From: Gnetum montanum
Taxonomy: Eukaryota; Streptophyta; Gnetopsida; Gnetales; Gnetaceae
Direction: 5' to 3'
Assembly (NCBI GenBank): GCA_015680685.1
Contig: MNCI01017900.1
Location: 357,038 to 421,037, forward strand
Length of the DNA stretch: 64,000 nucleotides
Shown here: in pieces, positions 47,220 through 57,473 of the stretch
Numbering within the stretch: position 1 is the first letter of the stretch
Layout: each line of letters starts with the position of its first letter
Notes under the pieces: model-generated
Database searches by the model: none
What the model was told of the DNA's origin: nothing
What the model saw: the letters and a program-made list of their open reading frames with translations, nothing else
Program-made: the position numbers and the translations under genes

Positions 47220-49254
47220 ATGTCTCTCTCACAAGACTATGATAACGCAACAACTAGTCAGGAAATTCATTGGAGAACCAACAAATTATATGATGATGAT
47301 GAAGAAGTTTGGAGTACCCAATTTGATGTAGGGGTTTCCTATAAACATAAACGAAGACAACATCATCCCAACTCACGAATGCATAACCTACCCAATGACA
47401 ATGAACCCCTACTGGCCACTACGAGCCTAACACAAATACAAGAGGCTATTTAAATATCCTGCAGGCATCACAAGGAAAGCTGTCTACACAAGCTTGACTT
47501 AAACAACTTTCCTAACTTTTCAAGAGGCTATGATTTAGATCCACAACAACATTTACAAGCCTTCTACAATGCCTATGCATGGAACACCATTGATAATGGG
47601 TGGCAAAAACTTAAGCTCTTTTCTCTGACACGCGTTGGCCAAGAAAAAGTATGGTATAGGTCGTTAAAACCAAAATCAATCTAATGTTGGCCAACAACGG
47701 TAGAACTCTTCAACAAAAGATATCAAACTTATGCAAAAGTGTTAGCCTTGAGGAGACAAATCCAAGAATGGAAACAAGAGCAACATGAACCCTTAGACAT
47801 GGCCTTAGAAAGATGTTATGCATTGTTAAACAACTGCCCAGGCCATGAGTTCTCTGAGGAAAGGCTAATGTACCACATTATTGATGGGCTTCGTAATGAA
47901 ATAAGGGAGACCCTAGGGATGTATGCTCAAGGTTAACTATATGAACTACAGACCCACCAACTCCAAGAGGTTATCAAACGGGTAGCAAAAGAAGAAGGAG
48001 AAATGGATAAATGGGAGAACATTGAAAAATCTCAATAGGCCCAAAACCTTAAATGTACAAGGGCCCATGATAATAATAAGGAGAAATCAACTCACCTTAA
48101 GGAGGTGGAATCATCTTTTCCAACGCTACAATCATTGGATGAAATTGAGGCAAAGATAAATAAGATGATGGAATGGATGTATAAAAAATGTGGAGAATAT
48201 GCCACCATTATTGGAGATAGAGTCATGATGAACCAAGAAGCAAGATGAAACACCTTTAGAAAATTGGAAAGAAGGGTAGAAGAGCAGAAAAACTTAACTA
48301 CCAATCATACGTATCAATGTAACATTTTCCTGTATGATTACCCCAAGGGCCAATGCCCAATCTTGTCACATTTGCATGAGCATTGGGGAAGAGTGTTGCA
48401 CCTAGAGTTCATACAGAGATACTGTGTTCAATCACAGTGGCAACAATCCCAATTGTGGGGGAGGCCACCCTCGAACTCAGTACACCCTTCATATCATTCG
48501 AACCCAAGTGCCTATCAAGTTCAGCATCCTGTTTCCCCAACTGGTCAACATAATCTATCTCACCATATTATTATCATTCTCCTTAATACCATCAAACCAT
48601 ATCCTCTCCAACACAACCACCACCTTGAAGACCTTACACTTCTCCTCAATTTTAAAATTCTCATCCTTCATCTCCTTCTACATCACCACCAAGTGTTCCA
48701 GAAGGTTTTGCACCACAACATCAACCCATGAATGTTACTATGCTACTACTGACAACAGCAATGGGGAATCTCCTCAACACCAAAGATGCCCCTTCTTTAG
48801 GCATGACCGTAAGAAGGGAAAACACAACTCTAAGCCCACTGCACCTTCCAACCTAGCACAAGTCCAACACTGTGGTGCAGCTCCCTCCTCGAATCCAACG
48901 CCTCGTGTTACTTTCTCTGGGCCACCAACCAATACTCCAACAACCATACGGCCCAATGAATATAGCCACCAAGGGAGACATATCGATCTTTGCATACCAT
49001 CTTATGGTCACGAGTGCCATAGTGGGTCAACCACTCATCAATTTACTACATCTTATAAATTTCCACACTACGTTTACTATACTCAAGTGTGTGAACCCCA
49101 CTCGAGGTACATTCCAACCACCACATCAAAAGACACCCAGTGGTTCAAATATGACTGGATCCCAATACATCCAACATGCAATGATTCCAACTTTTCATTT
49201 ATTAATCCTCACCATACTCAACCATTTAGTTATGGGGGATACCCCCCATTATAA
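47220..49254 (+). pseudogene. gag: gag of element B
   Basis: ATGTCTCTCTCACAAGAC start. Capsid segment about 47500-47940 ('LQAFYNAYAWNTIDNGWQKLKL', 'LRRQIQEWKQEQHEPLDMALERCYALLNNCPGHEFSEERLMYHIIDGLRNE'). A coiled linker follows, then the zinc knuckle at 48317-48355 (C-x2-C-x3-H-x4-C spacing, here with the second Cys changed to Phe, 'CNIFLYDYPKGQC', and His to Tyr). The C-terminal half is Pro/His/Ser-rich and frameshifted near 48520. In-frame stops: after 'QEAI' (47452), 47682, 47936, 48036 (CAA-TAG-G, shared with A and E) and 48246. The spacing CX2CX3HX4C is, by recall, the Athila-type knuckle. Confidence 0.85.
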
Positions 49255-50620
49255 TAACAAGCAAGATTAATAAATATTTTTCATTTTCTTTAATTTTAAA
49301 ATTTTTTTCTTTCAATTTTTCACTTTTCAACTTATTGTTTGATCTTTTTGCCTTTTTGTCTTTTTACCTTTTTATGAGTCATCTCACCTAGGAATAAAAC
49401 ACTCATGTGAACCATTGGTTGAGGTGTTGTTTTATGTTATCAAGTCTCAGGTGACTAATTATTTAAACAGTAAGCCCACAACATCTATTCACCCATTCTA
49501 TTAATAAGAGGTTCTACCCTGGGTACAATGATATTCCTAATCATTAAAACTTAAAGTAATTTTGTGTTATTGTACCCAGAGTGAAGAAGGATGGACTAAG
49601 CGGGAATGACTAGGGTGTGACATCAAGGGAACTTGTGGATTCTCTTTGGTGACATCTATGGGAGTTACCATGCAGCTTGGTTGTACTAAGATCCTTGTAG
49701 GTCTAACGAAAAGTTAGAGTAAGAGTAATCAAAAGGCACTCAACCAAAAAAATAATAATAATGCTATTCTAGGGGGTCCCATTGGAAATACATGCACCCA
49801 TACCTGAAGGTAGGCAGCTTCTTTGGATAAAGTAATACTTCATCAAAAAAAATGAGTGCCACAAGCAAAATTACTCCTCCCTTGAAGAAAACGTCAAGTG
49901 ATCATACACCTTGCTATCATGGTGCTCTTATGGTTGTCCATCATTGGATGAAGCAATGTGATGTCACTAATTAGAGGAATGGACTTGGTCCTGATTTTGG
50001 AGTGATGGGTTAATGACACATAAATCATGCCTTACATTGAGGATTGATTCTACCCTGGGCCAGTTACCTCATGTCCCAATCTCTGTAGTCCCTTCTAAAA
50101 TTTGCCTCACCTCGCTATTCATGTATTTGTGACTCGTGTCTTATGTAGCATTGAATTCATACCTCATCATGATGATATCTACATGTGTGTGTTTTTTGAA
50201 ATTGGTGTAGATTTCATTTAACCCTTCTAGTACCTACGGACATTTTAAGGTGTGGTTATGCAAGGGCATTATAGGTTGGAACCTGCTTTGGGGAGGACCC
50301 ACTTGCGCAACCTTTGTAATTTATACTTATAACACATCTCTCGCACATCATTCACTACCCTCTGAGTCTTACCAACATTCTTCTTTCCCTTATTATCCTT
50401 TCGGTTCAATCGTTCCTATGAGCTAACACATGTCCTTTTTCCCCTACTCTTCATGATCTTCATTGTTAGATTTTACACCATTACATTCTTTGTGCCTTCA
50501 GGACTAGTTTGTATTACCCTGAATCCCTTTACATTAACTTACACATCCTTAGTTTATACCTTGAAGTTTCAAAAAATTTAAAAATTTAAAAATTTGGTAA
50601 ATTTTTCAAGTACCCTATTT
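49255..50620 (+). other. Conserved non-coding spacer of element B (pol position)
   Basis: About 1.37 kb between gag and the internal promoter, with no polymerase-type motif. It nevertheless aligns along its whole length with 57474-58890 of element E, including long runs such as 'gaacttgtggattctctttg' and 'gggcattataggt'. It begins with T-rich sequence (49275-49375) and contains a stem-loop (49517-49581). Confidence 0.8.
49517..49581 (+). other. Stem-loop in spacer of element B
   Basis: Arms ccctgggtacaat (49517-49529) and attgtacccagag (49569-49581) pair over 13 positions (one G-T type pair), with a 39-nt loop. Same structure in E at 57744-57810. Confidence 0.55.
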
Positions 50621-50621
50621 T

Positions 50622-50792
50622 CGATAGGACACGATATCAAGTCCTCGATATCGAGTCTGATGCAATATTGGGTCCCCGCTAGCAGGTACGTGATATCGAG
50701 TCCGACGCGATATCGGGTTCCCACTAGTAGGTACGCGATATCGGGTCCCCGCTAGCAGGTACGCAATATTGCATCCTTAAAATATATATATA
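50622..50792 (+). promoter_or_regulatory. Internal GATATC array and TATA box upstream of B ORF2
   Basis: Seven modules with core GATATC or AATATT (50630-50772), several in the longer form gtacGCGATATCGGGTccc, separated by 'cgctagcaggtac'. Then TATA-rich 'aaaatatatatatacatgg' (50780-50797), about 500 nt before the ORF2 ATG. Exact 16-nt matches link it to LTR U3 sequences: 50729-50744 equals 62536-62551 (E LTR), and 50758-50773 equals 46256-46271 (B's own LTR). Confidence 0.75.
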
Positions 50793-51045
50793 CATGGATC
50801 CCCCTCATCTATCAACATCATTTGTAACTATTCACGTGAGGGAAGTTTTTCAAATTTTCTTCCACAACTTGCGATTGTGCATCTCTTGCTTCGATCATCA
50901 TAACGCGCTCGTTGGTGCTCTGATTTTCATTCCGTCTGAACCTACTTGAACCTAGAGTGTTCAGCTTAGTCATGGGGGAGGGGTACACATCAAATTACAC
51001 ATAAATGTTTTAAAATTTTTCATCACCCAAAGGACACTATCAAGG

Positions 51046-51288
51046 GTAATTAGTTATAAAAATAATGAACATGTGCCAAAAATAATTACATCTCCTTATC
51101 TGGGAAACTAAACTTTGAAACTACCTAAGTAAAGTGGACCAAATATTAAAATCTTGTGGGGACATTTCCATAAAAACTCTTAACTTTAAAATCACATGGA
51201 ATCAGAATTAACTCATTAAGGTAGGAAGTAAGGTATAACTTAACTTTGATAAGCAACCTTACTATTAATTGGCCCCGTTTGATTGCAG
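51046..51288 (+). other. Predicted 5'-UTR intron of B ORF2 mRNA (243 nt)
   Basis: Donor AAGG|GTAATT at 51046, and acceptor 'gtttgattgCAG' ends at 51288, directly before the ATG. A branch-like 'ttactaatt' lies at about 51260. The same signals are kept in E (59250-59500). Confidence 0.45.
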
Positions 51289-54087
51289 ATGGCCCCAAAG
51301 CGTGGACAACAAGAAGGTCCCTCTTAAGGTGTGCTTAAGAAACCCAGGAGAGGTAAATGACAGTTGCCTACTAAACAACACGTAGAGCAGGAGGAACAAT
51401 CATTTAGTATTTATCAAGAAGAAGGCCTTGTCATTGTACAATTGAGACAGGAATAAGGAGGAGCTACTGCAGCTCCTGAACAGGGACGACACCTCACATT
51501 GCCCCCGAAATGTGTCCAGGCCATCTGTGAAAGGTCCACATCAACTACAATGATTGTGGAATTGAACTTCAGACCTTTCATGGAATTTGCTCTTGAGGCT
51601 GTTAGGGACCACCTCAAGAGGTCTTCATTATGGCCTATCCTCTTTGAAAGCAGTGCATGGTACTTAGGAGAAATGTACCAATTCTAGCACAATAAAGAAG
51701 AAGGTACCACATTTAATATTTTTGGTGTGTTTGTTGATTTCTCCATCTAAGCCATTTCAAAAGTGTTAAATATTTCGAATACATTGCCAAAGGTTGCTCG
51801 TCTGTCCACTCACTCTAATGCTAATGCGTGATGGGTTTGGTTAGATAGGGCGTACGATAAAGAAGATAAGACCTATGGAGAGTTGATGTTGGAAGAGAAA
51901 ATCTACTTTAAAATTGAAACTTATCACATCTTCCCAACAAAAGAATTAAATAGAATTTCAACATATGTAGCAAGAGGAAGTACAATATTGATGGGAAAGG
52001 TTAATGCTAACCTACCTCATCTATATTTCATGGAGATCTTAAGGTGGTTTAAAGAATGCAAGACAGGGAAGTTTGCGTTGCCCTTCCCTTGTCTCATTAG
52101 GAAGCTGTGCAAACATGCTGGTATTCAAGGATACACCAATAATGTCCTCAGGAAAGCCCAAAATGCTTCATACATTGAACTGCTAAAGCCACCAGCTATA
52201 AGGAAAATTGCTGGTGAGACGTTGGGGCCAGAAGAAGAGCAAGAACAGACGGTGGGGCCCACTGCAACTCAACTTGCAGGGCCTAGCCAAACTCCAAGCA
52301 CGGGACCTAGTCAACAACAAGAAGTAGGACCTAGCATGAGCCAGCAAGATCAACCACTACTACCGTTGCAGGACTACCAACCGTCGATGAGCCATCTCAG
52401 GGCCATCGTTGAGATGGTCAGTTGAGAAAGCCGTGATGATGCAAATCTCTTCTGCATCATCGAAGATACTGTATGGCCCATTGTCTCTATAGATCATGCA
52501 TGGGGTGAGGTGTCCATTCAAATAGGAGGATGGAAGATTATTGTTCACAATAGATTTCAGGGAACGCTGCATCCTTTCAAGTAAAACTAGAAACTGGTGA
52601 AGGGGCCACAGTGGTCGTCATGTAGCACCAGGATGCAGCTGGAGCTACAGAGGTGGTCATGGACCACATCAAGAAATATTTTAACGTCCCTGTTGTGCCA
52701 CTGATAGATTTCACAAGAGAATGGGATGATTAAACTTTGGTCAGTCCCTCAATGACTCCTGTAGAACATGAAGATGTGCTTGATCAATTGCTACAAACAA
52801 GACAGGTGATGACATCCTTGTTTGACATCCCACAGGATGTTACGGTAGCACAATCAGACCTCATCTTTGTCAAAGAGAAGCTGGTCATAATAAAAGTAAG
52901 GGCTAAGCATGCAAAAGTAAAAGTAGCAAGACTACAAGAAAGGCTTGTAACCCTATAAGTTGCACAGCAGGATCCCTCTCAATTTGTTCCCGCAGACCAA
53001 CTAGACACCTTCAGGACCAAGCAACTCAACAAATTACTAGTGGAAAATAAAAGGGTGGCTGAAGAAAAAGAGAAGGCTAACCGGGACGCCTCCATGGCAC
53101 AAGTGCAAACTTACATGCACACCAAAGCACTCAAGGCCTTACAAGAAGAAAAAAAATAGCTTGTTGCTGACAATCTTTAGTTGACCTCTATGGAGAAATA
53201 GAAGAATGTTCTCAAAGAACATTTTCAGCGCCTGCGAGAATAGCCGATCAGGATCAACCAGGACATGAACCATTTGGCCAGAGAGAATTGAACCCTCTCA
53301 ATGGAGGAGGTACACGCCATTCATCAAAAGATGGCCATTGAAATAAGTGCATGGCAGAACGAGGCCAAGCGGCATGAAAAGCTAAAAGAGCACTTCCAAG
53401 ACCATGTGGGAATGTACAAAAAAAATCATCGAGAAGGAGATCCATATGGCCAAGGTCCACATCAATGCTTTCAGTGCTCAACACACTGATTGGCAAGCCA
53501 TATTGGACACATGCATTTGCCCACCAAGCAGAACTTAAGAGCTGGACCTGCAAATTCAAGATCTTACAGAGTACATGGAGTTGGCTAACCTGCAGTATGC
53601 CAATCTAGCCATGTTGATAGTAGGGTGCTCGAGGATAGAGCTTGAGAAACAGGTAGCCACCACTTACACCAAGTATGAAGAAAAATTTGTAGAACATAAG
53701 AAAACATTGCAGAAGTTGGAAGTCACAAATTCTGAATTGGAGGTGGTTAAAGTAAGCTACCAAGGACAAAAGGATGTTGCAACAGACTTGGCTTGATGGC
53801 TTACAAATTTTCAGGAATATAGGGACAAAGCCAGAGTCTACGAGGAGGAACAACAATTATTTACGACCTGGTATGTCAAAGCAAACAAAATGTTTCCACA
53901 ACTACCATGCCCATGAGAGGTGGTGACTCCATCAAACATTGAAGCATCAGCATGGACAACATAGGATCCCTGAACTGAAGAGGAAAAGCTTTGGGCACTA
54001 TTTCAACACCATCAAAGCCCAAAGCCTATAGCACAAGACAAGGGGAAGCAACCCATGGAGGAGCCACTGCCACTAGGAACCACATGA
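51289..54087 (+). pseudogene. ORF2 of element B: transposon-protein-like domain plus coiled coil
   Basis: ATG at 51289, 'MAPKRGQQEGP' basic leader. Domain 1 (about 51490-52170) runs from 'KCVQAICERSTSTT' to 'GKVNANLPHLYFMEILRWF..GKFALPFPCLIRKLCKHAGI'. This last part resembles the 'putative plant transposon protein' domain of plant repeats (Pfam Transposase_32 type, by recall). A Gly/Pro/Gln/Ser linker follows (52230-52390), then a segment with 'IEDTVWPI' and a long coiled coil from about 52740 to 53870 ('LLIVGCSRIELEKQVATTY' region included). The end is basic-acidic 'DKGKQPMEEPLPLGTT' and TGA at 54085. Function unknown, with no catalytic motif seen. At least eight in-frame stops, of which those near 51687, 51829, 52423 and 52956 are also in E. 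Confidence 0.8.
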
Positions 54088-54270
54088 GTTCCATCCAATT
54101 TTGTAATTTTGGGAATTTTGCATTTTTTGTGTTGTGTCCCAATTTTTTTCTATTGAGTTCTCCACTATGGCATGAATAAATTCCCTGTTCGTCAATAATC
54201 TCATACCTATCCACTATGTAATTAATGGGGCTTGTTCTCATTTTAACTTGAGGATGAGTTTTCATTCAAT

Positions 54271-54280
54271 CATGGGGGTA
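54271..54280 (+). other. Polypurine tract of element B
   Basis: catgggggta directly before the 3' LTR. The core GGGGGTA is shared with C and E. Confidence 0.8.
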
Positions 54281-55173
54281 TGATGAATCGTGATTCATTT
54301 GGTTGCAATATCGAACCCACGATATCGAGCACATGATATTGGGTATGCGATATCACACCAAACAACAATATCAGATACACGATATCATGACTCTTGCATG
54401 AGCCTATAAATACACATGTAGGCGCATGAGAAGGGGAGTCTTTTGATCAATTTTAGAGAGTTAGTTTAGTGTAGGATCTTTTTGTCAATTTTTCCTCTCA
54501 ACCCTTTCTCCAATGCATGCCCGTAGTGTGATGATTGTAATTGTATGACATCCTTTATTTGAGTGTTATGTACTTGGACATGCACATGACCAAAAATAAA
54601 GATCAAGATTACTTCATCATTGCAGCATTCACTTAGTTTAATTATTTAATTATTATTGTTATTTATTGCTTTCATAGTTAATATCTCTTCACCCTAAACT
54701 CCTTAAACATGGAATGAGTACGACTTAATCACGAGCATTTAAGTGTGACTACTTGGTAGCCTAGTAGTGTACCTAGGATCTACACTTGGTAATCCCAGTA
54801 GTAGTCATGCACGAGGTCCAAGATGTGTACGGATGATTAAGGAATGGATGCTCATCGCACTTAGGCTAGCTTAGATTCTCCCTTCGTATCTCATAGTAGC
54901 TTAACTCTCTCTCCCTTTTCCTTCTAGCTTAATTAAAGATTATTTTCCATTGCCTCCAAGAGTAGCATTAGTTTAGGAATCCATAATACACCTCACTCTA
55001 GACTAAACCATATGTGACAAAGCAAATACTAGTCTAGGTGGAAAGACAACGAACTGCGATCAACGAGTAACTATCTATATACCATAACTAGCCCATCTGT
55101 GAAGTTCGACCAGATCATGCATGAAATGCTCGTATTTGTATGGTTGAGTATAAGGGTACCTCGTCACTCATCA
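54281..55173 (+). repeat. 3' LTR of element B (893 bp)
   Basis: TGATGAATCG...CTCATCA. GATATC array 54311-54386, TATA 54403-54411. Same length as the 5' LTR within 1 bp and visibly alike throughout, with scattered transitions. Confidence 0.92.
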
Positions 55174-55490
55174 AGGCTTGATAAGCACTTGCCTACATAT
55201 CATGGAAATAGGGATTGGTGAGAAACAACATCTGTTATTTCATAGAAGTTGGAAGATTGCATGGAGCATCACCCCAAGGATTTGAAGCTTGCCACTATTA
55301 GTAATGCTGCATGGGCTATGGATATGCACCTCCTAGATAGTACAAATGACCTGGGTATGAAGTTCTTCTTCTTTGCCTCTTGAAAAATCTAGAAGTAAAC
55401 AAATTATAAACTAGATGATTTGGTTGATGATAGTAATAGTAAGAATAAAAAAATAATAAATACATGATTATTTTTCACATACCATGTCTC
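55174..55490 (-). mobile_element. Element D: fragment beyond element B
   Basis: Begins with the second AGGCT duplication, so it continues D's sequence from 46189. Probably gag-derived. It ends at an A/T-rich junction (about 55440-55490) where element E's gag starts without LTR or primer site. Confidence 0.55.
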
Positions 55491-55491
55491 T

Positions 55492-57473
55492 CTGTCAAGA
55501 CTATGATAATGTAACAACCAGTAAGGTAATTCATTGGAGAACCAACAAATTATATGATGATGATGATGAAGTTTGGAGTACCCAATCTGATGTAGGGGTT
55601 TCCTATAAACATAAACAAAGGCAACATCATCCCAACTCATGAATGCATAACCTACCCAGTGACGATGAATCCCTACTGGCCACTACAAGCTTAATGCAAA
55701 TACAAGAGGCTATTCAAATATCCCATAGGCATCGCAAGGAAAGCTGTCTACCCAGGCTTGACTTAAACAACTTTTCTAAGTTTTTAGGAGGCTAGGATTT
55801 AGATCCGCAATAACATTTACAAGCCTTCTATGATGCCTATGCATGGAACAACATCGATAATGGATGGCAGAAACATAAGCTCTTTCCTATGACACTCGTT
55901 GGCCATGCAAAAGTATGGTATAGGTCTTTAAAATCAAAATCAATCCAACATTGGCCAAGAATGATAGAGCTCTTCAATGAAAGATATCAAACCTATGCAA
56001 GAGTGCCAGCCTTGAGGAAACAAATATGAGTGGAAACAAGCACAACATGAACCCTTGGACATGGCCTTAGAAAGATATTATGCATTGTTAAACAACTGAC
56101 CAGGCCATGAGTTCTCTAAGGAGAGGCTAATGTACCACATCATAGATGGGCTCTGTAATGAAACAAGGGAAACCCTAGGGATGTATGCCCAAGGTCAACT
56201 ATATGGGCTACGAACCCCCCAACTCCAAGAGCTTATCAAACGGGTAGTAAAAGAAGAAGGAGAAATGGCTAAATGGGAGAATGCTGAGAAATCTCAATAG
56301 GCCCAAAAATCAACAAGGGCCTAAGATTATGAAGAGGAGAAATCAACTCACCTCAAGGAGGTGGAACCAGCTTTGCCAGTACTACAATCATTGGATGAAA
56401 TTGAAGCAAAGATCAATGAGATGATGGAATGGATGCATAAAAAATGTGGAGAATATGCCAACATTATTGGAGATAGAATCATGATGAACCAAGAAGCAGG
56501 ACAAAATACCAGTAGACCATCAGAAAGAAGGATTGAAGAGAATAAGAACTTAACAGCCAATCATATGTATCAATGTGACGTTTGCCTGTACAAGCACCCC
56601 AAGGGTCAATGCCCAATCTTGTCACATTTATACGAGTATTGGGGAAGGATGTTACATCCAAAGTTCATACAGAGATACTATGTTCGATCAAAATGGCAAA
56701 AATCACAGTCGTGGGGGAGGCCACCCCCAAATTGGTTATACCCTTCACATCATCCGAACCCAAGTGCCTATCAAGTTCAACATCCTGTTTCCCCAACTAG
56801 GTCAACATACTCTCTCTCACCATATTATTATCATTCTCCTCAATACTATCAACCCATATCCTCTCCAAAAAAACCACCACCTTGGATACCTTACACTTGT
56901 CCTCCATTCCAACATTCTCATCCTTTACCTCCTTTTATATCGCCACCAGTTGTTCTTAAGGGATTTGCACCACAGCACCAACCCATGAATTTTACTTGTG
57001 TTGCTACTATCAATAGTAGTGAGAATCCTCCACAACATCATAGGCATCCCTTCTTTAGATGTGACTGTAAGAAGGGACAGCACACTTCTAAGCCCACTGC
57101 ACCTTCCAACCCAGCACAAGTCCAACACTGTGGTGTAGCTTCCTCCTCAAACCCAATGCCTCGTGTTACTTTCTTTGGGCCATCAAAAAATACTCCAACA
57201 ATCATATGGCCCAATGAATATAGCCACCGAGGGAGAAAGATCGATCCTTGCATACCATCTTATGATCAAGGATGCCATAGTGGGTCAGCCACTCATCAAT
57301 TAACTACGCCCTATAACTTGCCCCACTATGCCAACTATAATCAAGTGTGTGAACCCCAATGGGGTAAGTATGACCGAGTACCAATATTTCCAACATGCAA
57401 GGATCCAAATTCTTCATTTATTAATCCTAGCCATGCTCAATTGTTTAGTTATGGGGGATACCCCCCATTCTAA
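55492..57473 (+). pseudogene. gag: gag of element E
   Basis: ATGTCTCTCTGTCAAGAC start. N-terminal half frameshifted near 56030. A long open segment 56361-57473 (370 codons) covers the coiled linker, the zinc knuckle 'CDVCLYKHPKGQC' (56577-56615, all four ligands kept, CX2CX3HX4C) and a Pro/His/Tyr-rich nucleocapsid tail ending 'FSYGGYPPF'. In-frame TAG at 56298-56300 in CAA-TAG-G context, as in A and B. Best-preserved gag C-terminus in the window. The open segment's Met is internal, so it is not a separate gene. Confidence 0.87.

Larger units (their letters stand above)
46195..55173 (+). mobile_element. Element B: complete pol-less gypsy element (gag + ORF2)
   Basis: 8,979 bp: 5' LTR (46195-47086), decayed primer site (47087-47105), gag (47220-49254), 1.3-kb conserved non-coding spacer, internal GATATC array and TATA (50622-50792), ORF2 (51289-54087), polypurine tract (54271-54280), 3' LTR (54281-55173). 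Perfect 5-bp duplications AGGCT (46190-46194, 55174-55178) prove one insertion, into element D. No protease, RT, RNase H or integrase motif is found between gag and ORF2, so it is non-autonomous by structure. Element E has the same layout. Confidence 0.93.

Noticed and set aside
48424-49254. 276-codon + strand frame
   Set aside because: It is gag of B read in a shifted frame after an indel near 48520; it mixes the true nucleocapsid frame with out-of-frame sequence, so it is not a separate gene.
50630-50772. Regular GATATC array considered as a CRISPR-like or satellite repeat
   Set aside because: Spacing is irregular, units are short, the DNA is plant nuclear, and the array has a TATA box downstream; a promoter module array fits better.
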